Positions 1 to 10,009 of a stretch of 64,000 bases of DNA are shown in pieces. The position numbers and the translations under genes were made by a program. This DNA is from Lujinxingia litoralis. GTDB lineage: Bacteria > Myxococcota_A > Bradymonadia > Bradymonadales > Bradymonadaceae. Positions within the stretch are counted from its first letter, which is position 1; each line of letters starts with the position of its first letter. The stretch spans positions 372,001 through 436,000 of the forward strand of contig NZ_QHKO01000001.1 in the NCBI RefSeq assembly GCF_003260125.1. The letters are read 5' to 3'. Below the pieces are notes generated by a model. The model worked only from the letters and a program-made list of their open reading frames with translations, made no database searches and was not told the origin of the DNA.

Positions 1-37
1 TGACCTCGGTGTGCCACAGCCTGACTGAGCCTTGTGC

Positions 38-66
38 TTGTCAGAGCTCCGGCTTTGGTCGATAAC
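38..66 (+). promoter_or_regulatory. Predicted housekeeping promoter of thpR
   Basis: A -35-like TTGTCA (38-43) and a -10-like GATAAC (61-66) are separated by exactly 17 bases. They lie about 45 bases before the ATG at 112. The match is 5/6 and 4/6 to the sigma-70 consensus. This is inferred from sequence only. Confidence 0.5.
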
Positions 67-111
67 CCACAGGCTCCGCGCTGACCTCTTCTCCTGCCCC
101 CCTACGCCCTT

Positions 112-702
112 ATGATGCGACGCCTCTTCATCGCTGTAGATCTCTCCATCAACGTGGTTGAGCGCCTGGTGCTCTTTCAGGATGAACTTCGTGAACGTCT
201 GCGCTCGGGCTACGGCGACGATCTTCGGGTGCGCTGGACCCACGCCGAGAACATTCACCTGACGATGAAGTTTCTGGGGGACACCTCCCCGGAACTCGTC
301 TCCATGCTCGAATCGACCTTGCAGCGTCTAACCGAACCCCTGTTCCCATTTGAAGTGGAGTGTCGGGGGTTTGGGGCCTTCCCCGAGCCGGCTCGCCCGC
401 GCATCCTGTGGGCCGGGCTTGATGCCAAGAGCGCCGAGGTATTCGGACTGCTGCAACAGGCATTGGAGCGGGACCTTCAGGAACTCGGCGTGCCGGCCGA
501 CCCCCGGGAATTTCTACCCCACATTACGCTGGGGCGGCTCAAATCACGCGCGGCCCCGAACCTCGCCGAGTTGCAGACGCCCTTTGAGTCGGTGAGCTTT
601 GGCAAAAGCTACATCAAGGATCTGGTGCTCTATGAATCGCACCTGCGCCATGATGGCCCGCGCTACCAGGTGGTCTCGCGCTTCCCGCTGGGTACTCACT
701 GA
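112..702 (+). CDS. thpR: RNA 2',3'-cyclic phosphodiesterase (ThpR/LigT family)
   Basis: A 196-residue protein of the 2H phosphoesterase superfamily, the usual length for ThpR. Family members hydrolyse 2',3'-cyclic phosphate RNA ends to 2'-phosphate and can ligate tRNA half-molecules in vitro. Both catalytic HxTx-type motifs are visible: HLTM in NIHLTMKFLG near residue 45 and HITL in FLPHITLGRLK near residue 145. The N-terminus (MRRLFIAVDL) is typical of the family. Two ATGs (112 and 115) are adjacent and either may be used. The gene has its own predicted promoter and is followed by a convergent gene, so it looks monocistronic. It acts in the cytoplasm. The physiological RNA substrate is not well settled for this family. 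Confidence 0.93.
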   Translation: MMRRLFIAVDLSINVVERLVLFQDELRERLRSGYGDDLRVRWTHAENIHLTMKFLGDTSPELVSMLESTLQRLTEPLFPFEVECRGFGAFPEPARPRILWAGLDAKSAEVFGLLQQALERDLQELGVPADPREFLPHITLGRLKSRAAPNLAELQTPFESVSFGKSYIKDLVLYESHLRHDGPRYQVVSRFPLGTH

Positions 703-756
703 GCCCCACGCTCCCTCCTGAGCACGTTCTGACCACATTGCCCCCGCAATGCTCGG

Positions 757-2217
757 CTACTGGCCAAGGCTGCGACGAAGTTCTTCGCTCTGAAAACGAG
801 CAATCGAGGCCTGGGGCCCGCCAGGAAGGCGGGCCAAATAGGTTTCGTACGCCTCGATCGCCCCCTGCACGTTCCCCCGCGCGCGCTCGGCGCGTCCCAG
901 ACCGATGTAGGCATCGCCAAAGCTGGCCTGCCGATGAAGGGCCCGGCGAAACTGGGCCGCCGCCGAGTCCGGAGAGCCCAGCTCCAGGAGCGCCCACCCC
1001 AGCCCGGTGATCGCCTCGGGGTTGCCCTCATCGAGCTCGATTGCCCGGTGGTAGCGGGCCCGTGCGAGCTTCGCATCGCCCCGCCGGAGTGCCCGTCGGG
1101 CGCCCGCCAGGACCTCGTTCACCCCCTGAGAACCGCTGCGCCGCACGGCCCGCTCGCTACGCTCGCGGGCCCCTCTTACCTGCTGCCGCGCCTCGGCCAC
1201 AGCCTCGGCCCACTGCGGCAGAAACACCTGACGTCGCGACCTCGCTACGGCATCACCCACCCTGCGGCGAGTCTCCACCAGACTCCGCCCTCCCGCTCCC
1301 TTCTCATCGTCGGGAATTTCCGAGGCGACCTCGGCCCCCTCTTCCTCCGCGCGTCCCTCAAGCAGGTGATCCACCCAGCCCCCGTACCAGGCGGCCGCGC
1401 CGATGCCCACAAGCACCAGCCCGAGCACCATCGCCCCCAGGCGCCCTCTGGAGCGACGCTTGCCCCGCCCCTGAAGCACCAGCTGCGAATCCGACTGCGT
1501 AACACTCAGATCCCCCAGCGACCAGTCGTCCTCCCGAAGCTCAGCCTGGCCCAGATGTCCGGCCTGGAAGCCCTCTCCGGTCGGCCGGCTCTCCCCGGAA
1601 CTTCGCGCGTCCCCGCCACCGAAGCGCGACACATCGAGATTGGCACGCGGCGCCTTCGCCGACTTCCCGGGCTGAGGAGTAGGATGCGTTGTAGCGACAG
1701 GGCTCGGCTCAACACCCCGCGGCGGCCGAGACACTTCGGGCGTCGTGCGCGGTCGGGGCGCCGGGGTGTCTCGGGCCCGGTGTTGAGGTGCGGTGGCGCG
1801 ACGCGCGCGCTCAGACGGGTGCAGCGCGGTCGGAGCCGACGTCTCCCGAGACGTCGCCCCCGCCGATCGGTTCAAATCGGCGATGGACGCCACCGCCTGA
1901 AAGATCGGCGCGAACTCGCCAACCTCTCCCAGCTCACTCCAGCGCCGACCGGTACGCGAGATCGCATCTCGCCGGTCGATTTTGCCTTCCATAAGCCAAC
2001 GATGCAGCTCATCGAACCCCCAGAAGTAGAGCACATCTCCGCTGGCATGCTGACGCACCATCCAACGTCGCTGGCTCTCATCGCGAAGTTCTTCGGGCAG
2101 CTCCAGACGAAAGAGATGATCGCACTGGCTGCACTGAAGCGTCACGGAACCAGCCGAGCGCAGCTGAGCCTCATCAAACTCGTAGAGTGTCTGACACTGC
2201 GGGCAAGAGACGTCCAT
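757..2217 (-). CDS. Zinc-ribbon / GYF-like / single-TM / TPR protein
   Basis: A 486-residue membrane-anchored protein of unknown role. In order it has: an MJ0042-type zinc ribbon with Cys pairs at residues 5/8 and 29/32; a GYF-like domain at about 50-108, with a YFWGF core and the WxxLGEV end; a Pro/Arg-rich disordered linker (about 115-255); one transmembrane helix (about 261-280); and a C-terminal region with about three TPR units (about 365-475). The arrangement suggests a cytoplasmic sensor or docking head tethered to a TPR module on the other side of the membrane. It lies 44 bp downstream of the related gene at 2262-3896 on the same strand, so the two are probably co-transcribed. No function can be assigned from sequence. 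Confidence 0.85.
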   Translation of the reverse strand: MDVSCPQCQTLYEFDEAQLRSAGSVTLQCSQCDHLFRLELPEELRDESQRRWMVRQHASGDVLYFWGFDELHRWLMEGKIDRRDAISRTGRRWSELGEVGEFAPIFQAVASIADLNRSAGATSRETSAPTALHPSERARRATAPQHRARDTPAPRPRTTPEVSRPPRGVEPSPVATTHPTPQPGKSAKAPRANLDVSRFGGGDARSSGESRPTGEGFQAGHLGQAELREDDWSLGDLSVTQSDSQLVLQGRGKRRSRGRLGAMVLGLVLVGIGAAAWYGGWVDHLLEGRAEEEGAEVASEIPDDEKGAGGRSLVETRRRVGDAVARSRRQVFLPQWAEAVAEARQQVRGARERSERAVRRSGSQGVNEVLAGARRALRRGDAKLARARYHRAIELDEGNPEAITGLGWALLELGSPDSAAAQFRRALHRQASFGDAYIGLGRAERARGNVQGAIEAYETYLARLPGGPQASIARFQSEELRRSLGQ

Positions 2218-2261
2218 GGTCCTTGGTGGCCGGTGGCGGCCTCAGGGGGCGCCAACCACGC

Positions 2262-3896
2262 CTACTCCATCGTGGGAGGCGGAGAGCCACCATCGTTTCG
2301 AAGCTCCCGGGCTTTTTGGCGCATCTCTTCGACTTTATCGCTCTGGCCGAGCTTCTCGTAGACCTCAGCGTTCATGTCGTAGATCTGAATGCGCTCCGGA
2401 GCGAGAAGCCGAGCGGTCTCGAGGCGATCGAGCGCCGAGGAGAGGCGGTTGGAATCGATATCAACACGCGCATCCTCGAGCATGCGGTCCACCTGCACCC
2501 GTTGCCGAGCGCCATCCTGGGCAGCGCTCTCCGGAGCCTGGGGCGCGGCGGCTGCCGCCGGAACCGGCGCTCCTGCGGCGGGGGCCGCCGGTGCGGGGGC
2601 CTGGGGCGACACCGTCGACTCGCCACCAAGGACCGGGAAGGTCACGATTCCGCCCAGGTGTAACCCCAGCGCCACGGCCACGAGCCCGAGAATCCCGAAC
2701 ACTCCCCACAACACCATCGTCAGCGCGTTGCTATCCCGCGAAGGCGGACGAAAGCCGGCGTTGGGATCGATCTTCACACGCTCCGGAGCACCGGCAGGAT
2801 TCTGACCGACCGCCGGCATGCCCGCGGTCATAAAGGGCGACGCTGCCGCCGGAGCCGGCGCAGGAGCCGCAGGTGCAGGCGTCATCGGCGACACCCCGGG
2901 CTGAGCCAGCGGAGGGCTCATTCCATCGCCGATCGGAGCTGGCGAGGCCGCCATCCCCGGTATCGGAGCCTGCCCGCCGGAAGAACCAACCGAGAAGTTC
3001 CCCGAACGCCCCGCCCCGCCCTCGGGTTGAAACTGCGGATAACTGCTCAACGCATGAAACTCGCCGCCGGCCGAGAGCTTGTAGCCCTCCAGGTCATCAC
3101 GACTGGCGAGCCAGGTGCGCAGGCTCTTGTTGTCGGCAAATTCGTAGGTCAGTCCGAAGTTAGTCTGAAGTTTCCAGGGGCCGTCGTGCCCCGGATCGAT
3201 GTCCGAAGCGGCGGCCGGCGGCGTCATCCCCGGCGAAGATGGCGATGAGCCTCGGGAGCCCACCGGCGCCGGCGTGGCCCCGAAGTTCGCGGCCCCCCGC
3301 GGGGCCGGCGTGGGCTCGACCGATGCGGAGAGGCGCTGACGCGGCGCCAGCTCATCCATCGACGGCGGAGGCGCAATCTGGGTGGCCGGCGAATCATCGA
3401 GCTCGGGCATCGCCGCGGGCACAGCTTTGGCCTGGGCCCGCACATGCTGCAGGCTCTGCTGCACGATATCCGGAGAGAGTTCCTGAGTGTTGAGATCGTC
3501 TTCGTCGCTCGGCTGCGCCCCGCCCATGCCGGGAAGGAAGCCGCTGCCCAGGGGATTCGACATCTCGACGGTCTGGTCCCCGCCCTCCCCAAACATGCTG
3601 GCGAAGTCGGGAAGCTCCGCCCCCGACATCACCTCGGTCTTCGCGACCTCGTCCTCACCGGCCGCCGGCGCCTGAGCCGCGGCCTTGTGCTGATTCATGG
3701 AGTTGAGGAGTTCGTGGATATTGGGACGCTCGGCCACAGAGGTCTTATCCGCCTCGTACTCCGGCTCCACCGGCGCCTCCGGGTAGACCACGAAGGCGTG
3801 TGCGCACGAAGGACACTTGATCTTGCCCCCCGAGGCCGGAATGTTGGCGTCATTGACGCGATATCGCGATGAACAGCTGGGACACTGGACGATCAT
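2262..3896 (-). CDS. Zinc-ribbon / GYF-like / single-TM / TPR protein
   Basis: A 544-residue protein built on the same plan as its downstream neighbour. It has an MJ0042-type zinc ribbon (Cys 5, 8, 28 and 31), a long low-complexity Pro/Ala-rich cytoplasmic segment, a GYF-like domain at about 240-290 (WKLQTNFGLTYEF then a W-L pair), a second Pro/Ala-rich linker, one transmembrane helix at about 391-415, another Pro/Ala stretch, and a short TPR-like C-terminus (about 475-535). It is the first gene of a two-gene operon and has a predicted promoter about 140 bp upstream. The two proteins look like diverged paralogues. The partner of the zinc ribbon is unknown. Confidence 0.85.
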   Translation of the reverse strand: MIVQCPSCSSRYRVNDANIPASGGKIKCPSCAHAFVVYPEAPVEPEYEADKTSVAERPNIHELLNSMNQHKAAAQAPAAGEDEVAKTEVMSGAELPDFASMFGEGGDQTVEMSNPLGSGFLPGMGGAQPSDEDDLNTQELSPDIVQQSLQHVRAQAKAVPAAMPELDDSPATQIAPPPSMDELAPRQRLSASVEPTPAPRGAANFGATPAPVGSRGSSPSSPGMTPPAAASDIDPGHDGPWKLQTNFGLTYEFADNKSLRTWLASRDDLEGYKLSAGGEFHALSSYPQFQPEGGAGRSGNFSVGSSGGQAPIPGMAASPAPIGDGMSPPLAQPGVSPMTPAPAAPAPAPAAASPFMTAGMPAVGQNPAGAPERVKIDPNAGFRPPSRDSNALTMVLWGVFGILGLVAVALGLHLGGIVTFPVLGGESTVSPQAPAPAAPAAGAPVPAAAAAPQAPESAAQDGARQRVQVDRMLEDARVDIDSNRLSSALDRLETARLLAPERIQIYDMNAEVYEKLGQSDKVEEMRQKARELRNDGGSPPPTME

Positions 3897-4032
3897 TCCG
3901 AGCTCTGCTCCGGATGGTATGGATCAAGGGAGGGCCACGCGCGAACGCGTCGGGACCCGGGCGTCTGGGGCCTGCAGCCCTGGTCCTGAGCGCGAAGTAT
4001 CGTGCGCCGGACCGCCCGCCTCCAGATTTCGC

Positions 4033-4061
4033 ATTAAAACACAGGCCCCCACCCCACGCAA
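4033..4061 (-). promoter_or_regulatory. Predicted promoter of the zinc-ribbon/TPR operon
   Basis: On the minus strand a -35-like TTGCGT (4061-4056) is followed after 17 bases by a -10-like TTTAAT (4038-4033). It sits about 140 bases before the start at 3896. The -35 match is weak (3/6) and the -10 is good (5/6). Confidence 0.4.
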
Positions 4062-4110
4062 GTTAGAGCCCGCGCCCCGGCGGGAGGCCGCGGCCCAACG
4101 CCGGACATAA

Positions 4111-4138
4111 AAAAAGCCCGGCCGAAGCCGGGCTTTTT
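4111..4138 (-). terminator. Rho-independent terminator after atpE
   Basis: A 12-bp perfect stem (4111-4122 with 4127-4138; GCCCGGC core, CGAA on the plus strand as the loop) is flanked by A and T runs on both sides. It lies 18 bases beyond the atpE stop, so it should end the F0 operon transcript. The symmetry would let it also work in the other direction. Confidence 0.9.
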
Positions 4139-4156
4139 CATCGCTTTCACAACGAC

Positions 4157-4510
4157 TTAGAGGGCCGCGGTGATGTCGATGTTCAGGACCATCAGGATCG
4201 AGATAACGAACGCGTAGATGACGAGCGACTCGATCAGGGCCAGACCCAGAATCAGCGGGGTGAAGAGCTTACCGGCGGCGCCCGGGTTGCGAGCGATACC
4301 TTCCAGGGCGGCGGCAGCAGCACGGCCCTGCCCCAGCGATCCACCCAGGGCAGCAAGACTCACGCCGAAGGCCGAAGCGGCGCCCAACCATGCGTAGGTC
4401 GTGAAGACGTTATCGGCCGCAGCAGCGGTACCCTGGGCAAACGCCGAGGTGCTCCAGAGTGCGACAATTGCGAAAGTGCTCAAAAACGTGATCGTGCTTT
4501 TCTTCAGCAT
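4157..4510 (-). CDS. atpE: F0F1 ATP synthase subunit c
   Basis: A 117-residue subunit of the membrane c-ring. An N-terminal hydrophobic presequence of about 25 residues ending SAFAQG resembles a signal peptide, as seen in some delta-proteobacterial c subunits. Two transmembrane hairpin helices follow. The polar loop carries the ARNP signature. Helix 2 has the ion-binding Glu in LIESLVIY, and helix 1 has a Gln in LGQG, so Gln, Glu-Ser and Tyr of the sodium-binding signature are present. I chose the ATG at 4510 because AGGAGG lies 8 bases upstream and a clean presequence follows. A longer in-frame start at 4579 would add 23 unlikely residues. It is the last gene of the F0 operon, ended by the terminator at 4111-4138. 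Confidence 0.95.
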   Translation of the reverse strand: MLKKSTITFLSTFAIVALWSTSAFAQGTAAAADNVFTTYAWLGAASAFGVSLAALGGSLGQGRAAAAALEGIARNPGAAGKLFTPLILGLALIESLVIYAFVISILMVLNIDITAAL

Positions 4511-4572
4511 GGACTGCGTCCTCCTAGCTCGCGCGACGCCGATACAAGTTGCGGCGTGCGCCATTGTGACGG

Positions 4573-4590
4573 GTATCAATGTGTTGATAC
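4573..4590. repeat. Perfect inverted repeat between atpB and atpE
   Basis: GTATCAA and TTGATAC (4573-4579 and 4584-4590) form a perfect 7-4-7 dyad in the 126-base gap between atpB and atpE. In RNA it would be a small hairpin about 65 bases before the atpE start. It could be an RNA stability or processing element, or an operator. There is no U tract, so it is not a standard terminator. Confidence 0.5.
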
Positions 4591-4636
4591 GCCCTGATGA
4601 AAGCCGTCTAGGCCAACAACCTTTCTGGCGAGTCGT

Positions 4637-5416
4637 TTAATGGTCTTCGTGCTCAATGGCAAGGGCGATGTAGATGCTGGACAACAGGCTGAAGACCAAC
4701 GCCTGAATGGTGCAAACCAGCAAGCCCAGGAAGAGGAAAGGTACCGGGATCAGGAAAGGAACTCCGAAGATTCCGGCGGCCAGGTCCCCAAACACGCCCA
4801 GGACCATGTGGTCCCCGGTCATATTACCGGTAAGTCGCACTGCCAGACTGACCGGGCGGAAGGCGTGTCCCACCAATTCGATGATAAAGATCAGGGGAGC
4901 CAACAAGAGAATCGGCCCCATGAAATGTTTGATGTAGCCGAATCCCTGCTCCATGAAACCGGAGACGTTGTACACCAGGAAGACGACAATCGCGCAGGCC
5001 AGCCCCGTATTGAGGTTTGAAGTCGGCGGCGCAAAGCCCACGACCAGCCCCATCAGGTTGCCCAGGTAGATAAAGACTGCCAGCGACGCGATCAGCGGGA
5101 AGAACTTTTTGGCGGCCTTCTTGCCCATCAGGTCGCTCATCATGCCCATCACCGCTTCGAAGAGCACCTCGAAGAATCCGGCCACCGAGAACTTACCTAC
5201 CGGGACCAGGGCTTCGTCGCGCTTGCGGTACTTACGGCTGGCGACAAGTGCAAGCACCGTGATCAGCAGCACCAGTACACCGGTGAACACCACGTGAGTG
5301 ATACCGACCGCGGCCGAGGGATTCAGCACAGGGTCGCCGAAGATGTGATTCCATCCCTCTCCGTGTTCTTGTTCGGCAAACGCGGGAATGAGGTCTAAAA
5401 ACGTATAATCAGCCAT
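4637..5416 (-). CDS. atpB: F0F1 ATP synthase subunit a
   Basis: A 259-residue integral membrane subunit forming the ion half-channels against the c-ring. Five or more hydrophobic helices are visible. The essential Arg lies in SLAVRLTGNMTGDH of the penultimate helices, followed by a family-typical C-terminus. An N-terminal hydrophilic stretch precedes the first helix, and the length is normal. The gene lies 4 bases after the AtpI-like gene and 126 bases before atpE, in the conserved order atpI-atpB-atpE. The b, delta, alpha, gamma, beta and epsilon genes are not in this window. A split of a/c from the F1 genes is seen in several delta-proteobacterial lineages. Confidence 0.96.
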   Translation of the reverse strand: MADYTFLDLIPAFAEQEHGEGWNHIFGDPVLNPSAAVGITHVVFTGVLVLLITVLALVASRKYRKRDEALVPVGKFSVAGFFEVLFEAVMGMMSDLMGKKAAKKFFPLIASLAVFIYLGNLMGLVVGFAPPTSNLNTGLACAIVVFLVYNVSGFMEQGFGYIKHFMGPILLLAPLIFIIELVGHAFRPVSLAVRLTGNMTGDHMVLGVFGDLAAGIFGVPFLIPVPFLFLGLLVCTIQALVFSLLSSIYIALAIEHEDH

Positions 5417-5419
5417 GAA

Positions 5420-5836
5420 CTACGTGCTCTCGTTGTCAGCGGCGTTGTCCTCAACCTGCTGGCGACTCTTACGAGTGGAAAAAGTCTGCCAGCCCAGCGC
5501 GAGTAACAACACTTTGTAGCCGAGGATAAAGCCTACGGCGTGGGCACCCAGGGTCGAAAGGCAAAACCAGATGGCAACGCAGTTTGCTGCCAGCTTGAAC
5601 ACCAGAACAACAGCGCCTCCCCTTGCTGCGGGATTGCCGTTGATGGCGCCATTGAACATCTTCCTGACGACAAAGGCCGTTGCACGGAGGCTGAGCGCCG
5701 CAAAGAGCGTGCCCAGGGCCATGGAGTAGCCAAAGCGCAGGGAGACTGCCCAGCCCGTCATCAGCGCCAGCAGAGCTCCCAGCGCCAGCATGCGCCAGAA
5801 AACCCCGTTGACGAAGCTTCGGTCGAGCCTGGCCAT
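5420..5836 (-). CDS. AtpI-like ATP synthase-associated membrane protein
   Basis: A 138-residue protein with about four hydrophobic helices (about 14-32, 37-52, 73-92 and 98-115) and a polar, acidic C-terminal tail. Its size, topology and position directly before atpB match ATP synthase protein I, which helps assemble the c-ring. It overlaps the preceding atpZ-like gene by one base and ends 4 bases before atpB, so the genes are co-translated. Sequence identity to AtpI is weak to the eye, so the call rests mainly on context. Confidence 0.75.
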   Translation of the reverse strand: MARLDRSFVNGVFWRMLALGALLALMTGWAVSLRFGYSMALGTLFAALSLRATAFVVRKMFNGAINGNPAARGGAVVLVFKLAANCVAIWFCLSTLGAHAVGFILGYKVLLLALGWQTFSTRKSRQQVEDNAADNEST

Positions 5837-6090
5837 CAGTCTTCACCTTGTGTTTTCAAAAACCGTTGCGAGATCTTCCAGACATGCCACCCGGCGCCGA
5901 GCATCGCCAACGCCATGGACACCAGAAGTAGTACCGGGGCCGTTCCAAAGTGGGCATCGAGTCTGGTGCCGATAAACGCACCGCCGAGTACAAACCCGAC
6001 AAACTCAAAGCCCAGAGCTCCGATGGCGCCGGCGACCAGCCAGGGGCTTCTGGGTCGCGTCTGCCTGTCATCTTCTGGCGAAGAGGCCAT
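5836..6090 (-). CDS. AtpZ/AtpI-family small membrane protein
   Basis: An 84-residue protein with two transmembrane helices (about 17-40 and 50-70) joined by a short loop, with polar ends. It is the first gene of the F0 operon. The FVLGGAFIGTRLDAHFGT segment resembles the conserved Gly-rich helix and GxxLDxxxGT motif of AtpZ, which works with AtpI in some bacteria as a Mg2+/Ca2+ transporter or assembly factor. That role here is inference. The stop overlaps the start of the next gene. Confidence 0.75.
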   Translation of the reverse strand: MASSPEDDRQTRPRSPWLVAGAIGALGFEFVGFVLGGAFIGTRLDAHFGTAPVLLLVSMALAMLGAGWHVWKISQRFLKTQGED

Positions 6091-6208
6091 CTAAACCACC
6101 TCGCGCCAAGCCCCGAGAGATGCCCGCAGATCCTGCCTGCAAGCGCCTCCCCGAGCAGCGGCGCGCACCCTGTAACACAGGGAATTGAAGGGCGTCAACC
6201 ACCTCGAA

Positions 6209-8758
<2,550 letters not shown>

Positions 8759-9151
8759 CGCGTTCCCTTCACCAAAGCGGGTCGTTTCCAGAGTTGGGGC
8801 ACGGGCAATCACAAAGAGGCGCTGTGAGCCCGGCCCAGAGCCGCGGAACCCTACCAAGGCCGGGGGGATCTCACAAGGGAGCGTGGAGGGCCGGCGCGGA
8901 TGCCGGCTGGCCTTAGGCCAGGCGGTGCTTAACCTTGATCGGGGTAAGTCGCCTCCCCGGGGCATTGGTCTGCCCGGGCCGCCCGGATCACTTCAGTGAG
9001 AGCGAAAGTTTTCACTCCCGATGGAATCTTTTTTGAAACCTTTCCCGGGGCCTCGGCGTCTTACTTGTGAACGCAGCTCGATCCCCTCGCAGCGAGGCTC
9101 TTTAGAGAAGGCCTGCTGGCGAGTGCGAGATAAACACGAAAGGAGTCCCCC
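8759..9151. other. 393-base intergenic region between gyrA and the ECF sigma gene
   Basis: A divergent control region with no convincing ORF or RNA gene. It holds a 6-bp dyad CTGGCC-TTA-GGCCAG (8907-8921), an ECF-like promoter (9035-9062), and a CTCGC-A-GCGAG hairpin near 9088-9098 in the presumed leader of the sigma gene. I could not settle on a gyrA promoter. Confidence 0.6.
9035..9062 (+). promoter_or_regulatory. Candidate ECF-type promoter of the sigma factor gene
   Basis: GAAACC (9035-9040), 16 bases, then CGTCTT (9057-9062) resembles the bipartite -35/-10 of ECF sigma factors. It lies about 80 bases before the start of an ECF sigma gene, so it would fit autoregulation. Inference only. 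Confidence 0.4.
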
Positions 9152-9859
9152 ATGCTCAAGCTCAACGAATTCAACCGCTCCGACGGCGAATCTCCCAAGA
9201 ACAGCGGGTTTGAGGAGACGGCCCTGCCTCATCTCGATGAGCTCTACGCCACGGCGCTTCGCTACACCAAAAACGAGAAAGACGCCGAAGATCTCGTCCA
9301 GGAGACCTTCATCAAGGCCTACACCAACTGGCACCGCTTCGAGCAGGGTACCAACTGCCGGGCCTGGCTCTTTACGATTCTGACCAACACCTTCATCAAC
9401 AAGTATCGCCGCAAGAAGAAGGAGCGCGAGATCCTCAACGCCGATGATCTGCGCCCGATCGAGGAGAACTTCTTCAACCGCGAGCGCACCGAGTTCTACA
9501 ACAGCCCGGAGCGCGAATCGATCAACAAGGCCTTCACCAGCGAGCTGCAGGATGCCCTCGGCCAGCTCAGCGAAGAGTTTCGCACGGTGGTGGTGCTGGC
9601 CGACCTCAACGACTTCTCCTACAAGGAGATCGCTCACATCCTGGACTGCCCGGTGGGTACGGTCATGAGCCGGCTCTTCCGCGGGCGCAAGATGATGCGC
9701 GAGCTTCTGGTGGAGACGGCCTACGAGCGGGGGATCATTCGCGACATGGAGCCCTTCCTCCACGAAGAGTCCAACCGTACGCGCCGTTCGGTTCGCCGCG
9801 AGAAGCTCAACGCCATCAAGGAAGATCTGGATGACGATGCCGTGGAAGCGGCCTCCTGA
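9152..9859 (+). CDS. ECF-family RNA polymerase sigma factor
   Basis: A 235-residue sigma-70-family factor. Region 2 (about 20-90) contains LVQETFIKAY and a basic stretch, and region 4 (about 128-187) has the SYKEIAHILDCPVGTVMSRLFRGRK helix-turn-helix, shown here by its key words YKEIA, CPVGT and SRLFRGR. There is no region 3, as in ECF factors. A C-terminal extension of about 45 charged residues is unusual. The start is supported by AAGGAG 6 bases upstream. No anti-sigma gene is adjacent: the next gene is on the other strand, after a terminator. Regulation may therefore be through the tail, transcription, or a distant partner. Confidence 0.93.
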   Translation: MLKLNEFNRSDGESPKNSGFEETALPHLDELYATALRYTKNEKDAEDLVQETFIKAYTNWHRFEQGTNCRAWLFTILTNTFINKYRRKKKEREILNADDLRPIEENFFNRERTEFYNSPERESINKAFTSELQDALGQLSEEFRTVVVLADLNDFSYKEIAHILDCPVGTVMSRLFRGRKMMRELLVETAYERGIIRDMEPFLHEESNRTRRSVRREKLNAIKEDLDDDAVEAAS

Positions 9860-9933
9860 GCCGCAGACCGGCTCCGGAGCATCGCGGCATGCCCCGTGCG
9901 CCAGGTCCTCCTCTCCCTGGCAAGCGCCCAAAG

Positions 9934-9968
9934 AAACCTCGCCGCCCATCGGGCTGCGAGGTTTTTTT
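9934..9968 (+). terminator. Rho-independent terminator of the sigma factor gene
   Basis: A stem AAACCTCGC/GCGAGGTTT (9934-9942 with 9956-9964), extended inward by CGCCC/GGGC pairs, is followed by a run of 7 T (9962-9968). An outer GCGCCCA/TGGGCGC pair surrounds it. It lies 75 bases after the sigma stop and 42 bases from the end of the convergent gene. Confidence 0.9.
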
Positions 9969-10009
9969 GGGCGCATCCCGCCCTGCGCAGGCGCTTTCGG
10001 GCGCGCTGG

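Noticed and set aside
8759..9151. tRNA or small RNA gene in the gyrA-sigma gap
   Set aside because: Only short dyads are seen; no cloverleaf, T-loop consensus or terminator was found.
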